NCBI GenBank assembly: GCA_020341755.1
Contig: CP070834.1
Location: forward strand, 93,547 to 127,216
Direction: 5' to 3'
Source of the DNA: Caldifarciminota bacterium
GTDB taxonomy: Bacteria; Hydrothermota; Tepidihabitantia; SM23-42
DNA: 33,670 bases
Each line of letters begins with the position of its first letter. The first letter of the stretch is position 1. The notes beneath the pieces are model-generated. The model worked only from the letters and a program-made list of their open reading frames with translations, had not been told where the DNA came from and searched no databases. The translations under genes and the position numbers were made by a program. Of this stretch, positions 25,229 through 32,783 are shown in pieces.

Positions 25229-25279
25229 TAGACACAGAAGAAGGATTTTCAGCTCTATAAGAATAGAAAGGAGCACATA

Positions 25280-26527
25280 ATGCCATTTTTTAGGAAAAAA
25301 GTGTATGCCTGCGGAGGATACTATACCATATCCCTGGGAACAGGTAGAAAGGAATTTCATCCCAAAAAGCCTCGACCCGGCATAGAACATTATATTAAGG
25401 AGGCGATCCAGGGCAGTATCGATCAGGTCCAGTCGCCGGAACACATCGACGAGGGCGTCATAGGTAATTTCATCGCCTCGCGTTTCTGTCATCAGGGTAA
25501 TCTCGGTGGTTTTTTCCCGATGGCTCACAAGACGTTCCAGTACAAACCATGCATGCGTGTTGAGGGTGCTTGTGATAGCGGTGGATTGGCGCTCGTGGCG
25601 TCGGTCAAGACGATCCTCGCTGACATCGCAGAATGCGTACTCTGTGTCGGCGTTGAAGTCCAGAATTCGGTGAAGGCAATATATGGTGCTGACTACCTCG
25701 CAGCTGCAGGCTGGTATGCCGGTGAACGGAAGAATGGCCACGCGTATTTTTTCCCGGACAAATTCTCACAGCGTGCGGGTGCCTGTTTTGAGAAATTCGG
25801 ATTCGATCCTTTCCGTTCAGGTATGGCACAATGGTATACCAATGCGATCGAGAACGCCCGCAAGAATCCCAAGGCACAGGAATACCATAATAGAAATACA
25901 AGTTTGTACGAAACCGGCCTCTCGGCACCAAATCCAAAGGCTTTTTGTGAGCATATTAACGTATTTGATTGTTCCAAGGTCTCTGATGGGGGCGCTGCGT
26001 TGATCTTTGCCTCGGAAGAGGGATTGAAAAATATCGGTGTTGACAAAAAAGACGCGGTCGAAGTGGTATCTTATGCTCAGGTGCAGGACAATATCACGAC
26101 TGCACCGCCTGATCTGACCAAGTTAACGACATGTCAGATAGCCGCACAACGTGCGTACGAGCGCGCCGGCATAACACCACAGGATCTGAGCGTACTCGAT
26201 GTGCACGACTGTTTTACGGTTGCAGGCCTTTTGGCTATTGAAGCAGCAGGCCTTGTGGAATATGGTGAGGTCGCCGCGTTTGTGAAAGAAGGAAATACGA
26301 AACGCGACGGCACCATACCGACGAATACATCAGGAGGTCTTATCGGGTACGGTCATCCCACTGGTGCGACCGGTGTCCGTCAGGCGGTTGATGTGGTGCA
26401 TCAATTATCAAACAAAGCGGCTGATTATCAGGTAGCGATACACACCGACAGACCATACGGCATGATATCAAGCATGGGCGGAGATGATAAGACGGTCGTC
26501 GCCATGATATTCAGGAAATCCGATTAG
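25280..26527 (+). CDS. SCP2-type thiolase (beta-ketothiolase)
   Basis: 415 residues, with nucleophile Cys98 in RVEGACDSGGLAL, DVHDCFTVAG and TSGGLIGYGHPTGATG. It belongs to the same broad branch as the thiolase at 15318 but is diverged, with a longer N-terminus and an insertion after the nucleophile rich in Tyr, Phe and Lys. It follows crotonase and 3-hydroxyacyl-CoA dehydrogenase and would cleave the 3-ketoacyl-CoA to acetyl-CoA plus a shortened acyl-CoA. AAAGGAG gives a ribosome site. No DUF35 gene is adjacent, although many SCP2-type thiolases have one. Confidence 0.88.
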   Translation: MPFFRKKVYACGGYYTISLGTGRKEFHPKKPRPGIEHYIKEAIQGSIDQVQSPEHIDEGVIGNFIASRFCHQGNLGGFFPMAHKTFQYKPCMRVEGACDSGGLALVASVKTILADIAECVLCVGVEVQNSVKAIYGADYLAAAGWYAGERKNGHAYFFPDKFSQRAGACFEKFGFDPFRSGMAQWYTNAIENARKNPKAQEYHNRNTSLYETGLSAPNPKAFCEHINVFDCSKVSDGGAALIFASEEGLKNIGVDKKDAVEVVSYAQVQDNITTAPPDLTKLTTCQIAAQRAYERAGITPQDLSVLDVHDCFTVAGLLAIEAAGLVEYGEVAAFVKEGNTKRDGTIPTNTSGGLIGYGHPTGATGVRQAVDVVHQLSNKAADYQVAIHTDRPYGMISSMGGDDKTVVAMIFRKSD

Positions 26528-26555
26528 GAAAAAGTAGCCTGTTTCCTTTTATGAT

Positions 26556-27257
26556 ATGATTATCGGCAATAAACTTTACTATTTTGACACGATCAGTTCA
26601 ACGAACGACTATGCCAAAACATTATTGTATGAAGCACCGGAAGGAACGGTTGTCCTGGCAGATGAGCAAACGGATGCCCGTGGTCGACATGGCACAAGCT
26701 GGTATTCACCTCCCGGCGGATTGTGGATGTCCGTGTTGTTGCAGCCGGAAAAAACGACACTGCTATCCATTGCCGCAGGTGTCGCCGTATGTTCGAGCTT
26801 ACATACCTTCGGCATAACGCCCGGTCTGAAGTGGCCCAATGATATTATCATGAACCGCAAGAAAATAGGGGGTATATTGACCGAAATCGTCGACAATAAC
26901 GTGATCGTAGGCATCGGTGTGAATCTGAATATACGCTCATTCCCACAAGACTTGCGAGATATCGCCAGTTCGGTCTTCCTGCAGACAAAAAAACACCTGG
27001 ACAAGAAAATGGTTTTTGATCTCGTTTGCAGGGAATTCGATGAGTACTACGGTATGCTCAAGCAGAATCAGGATCGCGATATATTGAGTAAATGGCGCGA
27101 TTATACCGTACTGCTCGGTCAACAGGTGACCATACAGGCGGGTGATGCAACCGTAGCCGGCAAGGTTCTCGACATCGGATTGAATGGCGCACTCATCGTG
27201 ATGCGTTCTGATGGACAGATAGAACATGTTTCTACAGGTGTCTGCCACCTGCATTGA
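26556..27257 (+). CDS. birA: Biotin-[acetyl-CoA-carboxylase] ligase, monofunctional
   Basis: A 233-residue biotin protein ligase: DTISSTNDYAK at the start, then ARGRHGTSW (residues 41-49, biotinyl-AMP loop), LKWPNDI (Lys92), KIGGILTE and VIVGIGVNLN, and a small C-terminal SH3-like domain. There is no N-terminal helix-turn-helix, so it is a pure ligase and not a BirA-type repressor. It would attach biotin to Lys129 and Lys127 of the two carriers encoded upstream. No clear ribosome site is seen before the ATG at 26556. Confidence 0.94.
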   Translation: MIIGNKLYYFDTISSTNDYAKTLLYEAPEGTVVLADEQTDARGRHGTSWYSPPGGLWMSVLLQPEKTTLLSIAAGVAVCSSLHTFGITPGLKWPNDIIMNRKKIGGILTEIVDNNVIVGIGVNLNIRSFPQDLRDIASSVFLQTKKHLDKKMVFDLVCREFDEYYGMLKQNQDRDILSKWRDYTVLLGQQVTIQAGDATVAGKVLDIGLNGALIVMRSDGQIEHVSTGVCHLH

Positions 27258-27295
27258 AATACGGTAGTTATATATGTGGTCAGCCGACATAAGTC

Positions 27296-27805
27296 ATGAT
27301 ACAGATATACACGGGAAACGGTAAAGGAAAAACGACGGCGGCGCTCGGGCAGGCATTGCGGGCGACCGGTCACGGCTTAAAGGTACTCATGATCCAGTTC
27401 ATGAAGGGGCAGATCAACTACGGAGAGCTCGAGGCTGCGAAGCACCTGCCGCTCCTTGCGATAGAGCAATACGGACGCGCCGAATTTGTCAATCCCGAAC
27501 ATCCCGAGGAGATCGACCGGGACCTGGCGCACAAAGCAATGCGGCGTGCACAGAAGGCGGTCCAGGACAAAACGTACGATATGGTGATACTCGATGAAAT
27601 AAATGTCGCTGTTCATTTCGGGTTGATCCCGGTAGATGAAGTGATTACGTTGCTGAGAACTGTTCCACAAGATATCGACGTGATACTTACTGGTCGTTAT
27701 ATGCCGGAACAGTTTGCAGAACATGCCGATATGATTAGTGATGTCCGCGAGGTGAAACACCATTTTCATGATGGTGAATCTGCACGGCAGGGTATAGAGT
27801 ACTAA
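27296..27805 (+). CDS. cobA: Cob(I)alamin adenosyltransferase, CobA/BtuR type
   Basis: 169 residues with the P-loop TGNGKGKTTAALG at residues 6-18, QFMKGQ, and the Walker B-like MVILDEIN, ending in HHFHDGESARQGIEY. It transfers adenosyl from ATP to cob(I)alamin to give adenosylcobalamin. That cofactor is required by both mutases encoded upstream. The length is slightly below the 180-200 usual for CobA, mainly at the N-terminus. It sits 38 bases after the biotin ligase. Confidence 0.94.
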   Translation: MIQIYTGNGKGKTTAALGQALRATGHGLKVLMIQFMKGQINYGELEAAKHLPLLAIEQYGRAEFVNPEHPEEIDRDLAHKAMRRAQKAVQDKTYDMVILDEINVAVHFGLIPVDEVITLLRTVPQDIDVILTGRYMPEQFAEHADMISDVREVKHHFHDGESARQGIEY

Positions 27806-27842
27806 ACGATATCAGAACCGAATGCAGGTATACAGTGAAGTC

Positions 27843-27870
27843 TTGACAGAAGCAGTTATATCGATAGAAT
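27843..27870 (+). promoter_or_regulatory. Sigma70-like promoter before rpoZ
   Basis: TTGACA (27843-27848, perfect -35) and TAGAAT (27865-27870, five of six for -10) are separated by 16 bases. A start about seven bases on would leave a very short leader beginning at the AGGAGG ribosome site (27876-27881). It would separate the housekeeping rpoZ-coaBC-dnaB block from the catabolic genes upstream. Confidence 0.45.
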
Positions 27871-27885
27871 GTGCGAGGAGGTTGT

Positions 27886-28074
27886 ATGATCATTCCAGCT
27901 GAGAAAATTTATAAACGATTTGAAAACAAATACTTGGCAGTTAATGTTGCCGCCCTTGAGGCACGAAAACTGAAGGAAGACCAGACCAAGGGTCTTCTGG
28001 AAGAAAGGGTGAATCCGGTATTTGAGGCAATGAGGCTTCTTGTTGCCGGCTCGATAAGGTACAAAGAAGAGTGA
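27886..28074 (+). CDS. rpoZ: RNA polymerase omega subunit
   Basis: 62 residues when started at the ATG four bases after AGGAGG; a GTG at 27871 is upstream of that site and unlikely. The core FENKYLAVNVAALEARKLKE matches the omega motif (N-R/K-Y-x-x-V-x-x-A-A-x-x-A-R-x-L). Position immediately before coaBC is the common bacterial arrangement and supports the call. The stop overlaps the GTG start of coaBC. Short but within the range for omega. Confidence 0.85.
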   Translation: MIIPAEKIYKRFENKYLAVNVAALEARKLKEDQTKGLLEERVNPVFEAMRLLVAGSIRYKEE

Positions 28075-29237
28075 ATGTATTACTCGGAATGTGCGGTTCG
28101 ATCGCCGCATACAAGTCTCTCGAGTTGGTCAGATTATTGAAGAAGGATGGTGCTGATACAAAAGTCATTCTGACAAAGTCGGCACTCAACTTTGTTACCC
28201 CGCTCAGTTGCCAGACATTATCGACGCATGAGACCTATATCGATCAGTTCGTATTAACTGCCGGCATCAAGCATTTAAGTCTGGCGGACTGGGCCGATAT
28301 ATTGGTCATCGCTCCGGCAACAGCAAATATCATTGGTAAGGCTGCCGCGGGTATCGGTGACGACCTGTTATCTACTACGATATTGTCCTTCAGAAAACCG
28401 GTGTTATTCGTGCCGGCAATGGATACCGGTATGTGGGGAAATACCATCGTGCAGGATAACGTCTCGAAACTCAAGGCGCACGGGTGTCTTTTTATCGAAC
28501 CGACCAGCGGAACTCTGGCATCGGGCAAGGTAGGCAAGGGAAGATTTCCATACCCGGCATTGATACGGAAAAAGATACTATCGGTAACGGCAGGCTACAA
28601 CTCATTGAATCATTCAAGATTCCTCATATCAGGAGGTCGGACAGAGGAAGATATCGATTCGGTGAGGGTGATTACGAACCGATCGTCGGGCAGGATGGCA
28701 CTGGAACTGCTTTATGCCGTTAGCTGCCGTGATGGGGTAGCAAAGGCAGTAATAGGGGAGACGAATATGACTTTCCCCGGAGAATTTGATGTGACAAGGG
28801 CTCGGACTGCAGATGAGATGTACGGTGCACTCAAGAAGGAATTTCGGTGGTGCGATTGTCTCATCATGGCCGCCGCGGTCGGTGATTATCGACCAAGGAC
28901 CAGAAGTATCCGCAAGATCCACGCGAAGACACACACACTGTCACTAACGAAAAATAAGGACGTAGTAAAGACGCTTGTTGCGAAGAAGAAGGACAAAGTC
29001 ATTGTCGGTTTTTCGCTCGAAGATAAAATTGATATTACTCGTGGAAAAGAGAAAATGAAAGCCAAGGGATTAGATATGTGCGTGGTCAATACAGCGCAAG
29101 GAGTAGGCAGCACCAGCGCGAATGCACTTATTCTGAAAAAAAACGGTCGGAGCGTGCGACTTGGAAAAGTGTCGAAATGGGAACTGGCGCATACGATTCT
29201 CGATGAATGCAGTGAATTGATGCGCGGACATACATAA
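28071..29237 (+). CDS. coaBC: CoaBC: phosphopantothenoylcysteine decarboxylase/phosphopantothenate-cysteine ligase
   Basis: A 388-residue bifunctional CoA biosynthesis protein with a GTG start overlapping rpoZ. The CoaC half (1-175) is a flavoprotein fold: GMCGSIAAYKSLELVR, His68 in KHLSLADWAD and APATANIIGKAAAGIGDDLL. The usual PxMNxxMW is PAMDTGMW here (Asp118), and the Cys of the ACG loop is Ser151 (LASGKVGKGR). The CoaB half has SGGRTEEDIDSVRVITNRSSGRM, AAAVGDYRP and NKDVVKTL with VGFSLE. Such CoaC changes also occur, as I recall, in some other bacterial lineages. CoA made here underlies all the acyl-CoA enzymes upstream. Confidence 0.93.
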   Translation: MNVLLGMCGSIAAYKSLELVRLLKKDGADTKVILTKSALNFVTPLSCQTLSTHETYIDQFVLTAGIKHLSLADWADILVIAPATANIIGKAAAGIGDDLLSTTILSFRKPVLFVPAMDTGMWGNTIVQDNVSKLKAHGCLFIEPTSGTLASGKVGKGRFPYPALIRKKILSVTAGYNSLNHSRFLISGGRTEEDIDSVRVITNRSSGRMALELLYAVSCRDGVAKAVIGETNMTFPGEFDVTRARTADEMYGALKKEFRWCDCLIMAAAVGDYRPRTRSIRKIHAKTHTLSLTKNKDVVKTLVAKKKDKVIVGFSLEDKIDITRGKEKMKAKGLDMCVVNTAQGVGSTSANALILKKNGRSVRLGKVSKWELAHTILDECSELMRGHT

Positions 29238-29256
29238 CGAGTAAATAAATACCGAT

Positions 29257-30621
29257 ATGGAAGAAAAACGCGTTCCTCCGCATTCGCTGGAGGCAGAAGA
29301 AGCAGTTCTGGGTGCAGTTCTGCTCGATCAGAAAGCCCTAGCGAAAGTCATGGAGATACTCAGAGAAGAACATTTCTATTCCGCTGCTAACCAGAAAATA
29401 TACCGCGGCGTGCTTGATCTTTTCAATCACAATGTCACGGCTGATCTGGTAACGGTGACCGACTGGCTCAAGCAGAATAAGCTCCTCGATGGTATTGGTG
29501 GTCCTGAATATGTTTCAAACATCGTTGGCAATGTGCTCACGACAGCGAATGTCGAGCATCATGCCCGGGTCGTACTCGATAAGGCGACAAAACGCACCAT
29601 CATACGAACTTCCATGGAACTCTTGAAGAACAGTTTTGATGACTCGGAAAGTGCTGCAGAACTGGTTGACTATGCTCAGAACTCTGTATTCCAGATAAAA
29701 GAGAGCGGACTGCGTAAGGATCCGGTACACATTCGATCATTCATCACCGGTATACTCGAAGCTGCAGAGGCCATGCGCGGGGACCGAATGATCACCGGTG
29801 TTGAAACTGGCTACTACAAACTCGATGAAATGACCTCCGGATTCCAGAAAGGTGATTTCGTTGTCATCGCGGGCAGGCCATCAATGGGCAAGACTGCGAT
29901 TGCACTGAACATCGCGTCGTACGCTGCCATCGAGAATAATATCGCTATTGGTATTTTTTCACTGGAAATGTCGGGTGAAGCACTGGTTCAGCGGCTGTTG
30001 TGTAGCGAGGCAAAGGTCAGCCTGCGGAACCTGCGTCGGGGATCACTGCGGAATGAGGATTGGGTTAACCTTGCGACCGCTGCTGGTAATCTGGATAAGG
30101 CACCAATCTTTATTGATGATTCACCTATGCTTTCCATGTATGAGCTGAAGGCAAAGGCACGCCGGCTCAAAGCCGAACATAATATCGAGATGATTATGGT
30201 CGACTACCTCCAACTCCTGGAAGGACCACAAACGTTCCGCAGTACGTCCAGACAACAGGAAATCTCTGAGATATCGCGGGCACTCAAGGGGCTGGCAAAG
30301 GAACTCGACATACCGGTAATCGTCGTTTCTCAATTATCGCGTATGCCCGAGCACCGTCAGGATAGGAGGCCGTTGCTTGCCGATCTGCGGGAGAGCGGTG
30401 CGATCGAACAGGATGCCGATGTCGTGATTTTTTTATACCGGGAAGAAGTATATGACCGTGAGACAGAGAAAAAAGGTATTGCTGAAGTAAACATTGCCAA
30501 ACAACGTAATGGACCGACCGGTATGCTCGAACTCGGGTTCCAGGGTGAATACACGCTGTTCGCCAATATCACGTTCCGAGAAGAGGAAAGGGAGGAGGAG
30601 GAGGAATATGAACCTTTTTAG
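29257..30621 (+). CDS. dnaB: Replicative DNA helicase DnaB
   Basis: 454 residues. It has the N-terminal DnaB domain (RVPPHSLEAEEAVLGAVLLDQ, then a helical bundle to about residue 150), a linker, and the RecA-like motor with Walker A AGRPSMGKTAIA (about residues 206-217), IFSLEMSG, MIMVDYLQLL (Walker B) and SQLSRMPEHR. It ends with NIAKQRNGPTGMLELGF and a Glu-rich tail. Normal length and no intein. The last 14 bases overlap the following permease gene, whose ribosome site lies in the GAGGAGGAGGAG repeat encoding the Glu tail. Confidence 0.96.
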   Translation: MEEKRVPPHSLEAEEAVLGAVLLDQKALAKVMEILREEHFYSAANQKIYRGVLDLFNHNVTADLVTVTDWLKQNKLLDGIGGPEYVSNIVGNVLTTANVEHHARVVLDKATKRTIIRTSMELLKNSFDDSESAAELVDYAQNSVFQIKESGLRKDPVHIRSFITGILEAAEAMRGDRMITGVETGYYKLDEMTSGFQKGDFVVIAGRPSMGKTAIALNIASYAAIENNIAIGIFSLEMSGEALVQRLLCSEAKVSLRNLRRGSLRNEDWVNLATAAGNLDKAPIFIDDSPMLSMYELKAKARRLKAEHNIEMIMVDYLQLLEGPQTFRSTSRQQEISEISRALKGLAKELDIPVIVVSQLSRMPEHRQDRRPLLADLRESGAIEQDADVVIFLYREEVYDRETEKKGIAEVNIAKQRNGPTGMLELGFQGEYTLFANITFREEEREEEEEYEPF

Positions 30622-31345
30622 CTTCATCGGGGATTTCTCTACCTTTCTTGTCCGGAGCATTATCGTACCATGGAAATTTAAAACGACCAAATGGCGTATT
30701 CTGCAGCAGATTTATTCGATCGGCATTGGGTCGCTGCCCATTATCGTCGTAATCGCGGTATTTACGGGTCTGGTTTCAACCGTACAGACTTCATATCAGA
30801 TCATCGGGAGCGTACCCCGGTATATCATAGGGACAACGATCGGGCGCATGGTGATGATCGAACTGGGTCCCATACTGACCGCCCTCATGGTCAGCGGTCG
30901 ATGCGCGTCATCGATGGCGGCCGAAATCGGAACGATGCGCGTTACCGAACAGATCGATGCGCTCGAGACTATGGCGATCGATCCGTACCGTTTTCTGAAC
31001 CTTCCGAGGATCATTGCGACATTCATTTCCGTACCGATACTCACCATTATTGCGGAATTGGTTGCCCTGGGGAGCGGCGCATTCTACGCGAATCATTTTC
31101 TCAACATACCCTTCGGCGTGTTCAATTATGGTCTGACCCATTTTTTCTATGCGCGGGATTTTTTCGGCGGTTTGATCAAGGCATTGTTTTTCGCCATCGT
31201 CATAGCCGCTGCAGGTTGCTATTTCGGATTCAAAGTTAAGGGTGGTGCCAAGGAAGTTGGACGGGCAGCCACGTACGCGGTAGTGACATCGTCGATCGGT
31301 ATATTGCTTTTCGATTTTATGGTTGCACTGGTGATTTTTGGATGA
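30608..31345 (+). CDS. MlaE-type ABC transporter permease
   Basis: 245 residues, MlaE/YrbE permease family: an N-terminal amphipathic stretch, about five membrane segments, and the central signature VMIELGPILTALMVSGRCASSMAAEIGTMRVTEQIDALETM. ATG at 30608 is chosen because it follows the GGAGGAGGAGGA ribosome site in the end of dnaB; longer in-frame starts lie inside dnaB. It forms a transporter with the ATPase and MCE protein genes that follow, moving phospholipid or other hydrophobic molecules between inner and outer membranes. Confidence 0.94.
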   Translation: MNLFSFIGDFSTFLVRSIIVPWKFKTTKWRILQQIYSIGIGSLPIIVVIAVFTGLVSTVQTSYQIIGSVPRYIIGTTIGRMVMIELGPILTALMVSGRCASSMAAEIGTMRVTEQIDALETMAIDPYRFLNLPRIIATFISVPILTIIAELVALGSGAFYANHFLNIPFGVFNYGLTHFFYARDFFGGLIKALFFAIVIAAAGCYFGFKVKGGAKEVGRAATYAVVTSSIGILLFDFMVALVIFG

Positions 31346-32031
31346 TTGAAATTAAGAAAGTTTCGAAGCGCTTTGACACGCTCGTCGTGCTGGACAATGT
31401 ATCGTTCCGGGTCCGCGACGCGCATCTCGTCGTTATCCTGGGACCGAGCGGAACCGGGAAGACCGTGCTCTTGAAATCCATCATCGGCATTCAACCACTC
31501 GATGAAGGTGAGATCTTTTTCGACGGTGTACCGGTCCATAAAGCACGCGATAGCGAGATGTATGAAGTGCGGAAAAAGATTGGTTTCGTGTTTCAGGGCA
31601 CCGCACTCTTTGATAGTATGACCGTGTGCGAGAACATTGCCCTGCCGCTGGTGGAACATACCTCCCAATCATCACAGGCAATACGCGAGCGCGTGAATAA
31701 TATCCTCGATATTATCGGGCTGCCGGGTAAAGGAGGACTCTATCCACGTTCCCTGTCTGGAGGAATGAAGCGGCTCGTTGCCATTGGCAGAGCCCTATCG
31801 CTAAATCCTACGTATTTATTCTATGATGAACCGACCACCGGGCTCGATCCGATAATGCGCGACCGTGTTGTAGCATTGATTATTCAACTGCGAAAGGAAT
31901 ATAAAAAGAGCGGTATCGTAGTGACCCACGACCTGGATACTGCTCAAGCGGTTGGTGATGATATATATATGTTAAAAAAAGGAAAGATCAGTAAGTTAGA
32001 ACAAATCAAAAAGGAAGAATACGATGTATAG
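31342..32031 (+). CDS. MlaF-type ABC transporter ATP-binding protein
   Basis: A 229-residue ABC ATPase: Walker A GPSGTGKT, Q-loop VFQGTALFDSMTV, signature SLSGGMKRLVAIGRAL, Walker B YLFYDEPTTGLDP and switch VTHDLDTAQ. The signature (LSGGM plus K/R-R) is usual for the MlaF group. The start overlaps the permease stop (ATGA), and the end overlaps the MCE gene by eight bases, so the three are translationally coupled. Confidence 0.94.
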   Translation: MIEIKKVSKRFDTLVVLDNVSFRVRDAHLVVILGPSGTGKTVLLKSIIGIQPLDEGEIFFDGVPVHKARDSEMYEVRKKIGFVFQGTALFDSMTVCENIALPLVEHTSQSSQAIRERVNNILDIIGLPGKGGLYPRSLSGGMKRLVAIGRALSLNPTYLFYDEPTTGLDPIMRDRVVALIIQLRKEYKKSGIVVTHDLDTAQAVGDDIYMLKKGKISKLEQIKKEEYDV

Positions 32032-32782
32032 AACCTGGAGAGAAACATTAGTCGGAATTTTTATCATTGCCGGGATCGTTCTGTTCATTGTGCTGTATAT
32101 ATGGCTCTCGGGACGTATCAGTTTGAGAAATACCTATGACGTCACTGTATACTTCCGTGATGTCGAGGGTTTGAGGGTTGGCGATCCGGTAATGGTTCTG
32201 GGATTGGAAAAAGGGCAGGTCAAATCCATGGCGATCGACAGCGTCGATGTGAAAACCGTGCTGGCGGTCGACCAGGCAATACGGTTGCCGGTTGATACGA
32301 AAATAAGTATTCGGGCTCTCAGTTATGTAGGTGCCGATAAATATATACGGATAACACCGGGTGTCGATTCGCAAACCACAACGGAATTCCGCGGTATGAG
32401 CGAGGCATTGAACCTGGAATCCATCGGCAGCAAGATCGACAGTATCGTTCAAGTTTTCAAAGGGCTCGACGTCAACGCGTTCTCTGATGTGGCAGCCGAT
32501 CTGTCGCGTAACATCAGCAAGGATGTGACCCGGCTGGTCGATATGATGAAGAAACCAACTACCCGGCTCACCGAGGTCATCGACCGGACCGACCAGACCA
32601 TTGCCCATGTCGATTCTCTCACTATGCTCCTGCAGGGCAGCGGCACGTTCGGTCGGCTGGCAAAGTCCGACGAACTGTACAGTGAGCTGCAGGAGACAAA
32701 CGACGCATTGCAGGGTCTGCTCGTTGACATCAAAGAGAATCCCGGCAAGTACATAAAGCATCTCAATATCAAAGTATTTTAA
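32024..32782 (+). CDS. MlaD-like MCE-domain substrate-binding protein
   Basis: 252 residues. One N-terminal membrane helix (about 9-29) is followed by an MCE domain (about 36-115) with VYFRDVEGLRVGDPVMVLGLEKGQVKSM and SYVGADKYIRITPG. A helical region (about 130-240) follows with coiled-coil character, typical of longer MCE proteins that build a bridge or tunnel. It is the periplasmic lipid-binding part of the transporter encoded upstream. MlaB and MlaC equivalents are not seen here. Confidence 0.92.
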   Translation: MYRTWRETLVGIFIIAGIVLFIVLYIWLSGRISLRNTYDVTVYFRDVEGLRVGDPVMVLGLEKGQVKSMAIDSVDVKTVLAVDQAIRLPVDTKISIRALSYVGADKYIRITPGVDSQTTTEFRGMSEALNLESIGSKIDSIVQVFKGLDVNAFSDVAADLSRNISKDVTRLVDMMKKPTTRLTEVIDRTDQTIAHVDSLTMLLQGSGTFGRLAKSDELYSELQETNDALQGLLVDIKENPGKYIKHLNIKVF

Positions 32783-32783
32783 T

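Noticed and set aside
30494-30607. Upstream extension of the MlaE-like permease
   Set aside because: The extra residues fall inside dnaB, are basic and Ser-rich without hydrophobic character, and the ATG at 30608 has a strong ribosome site.
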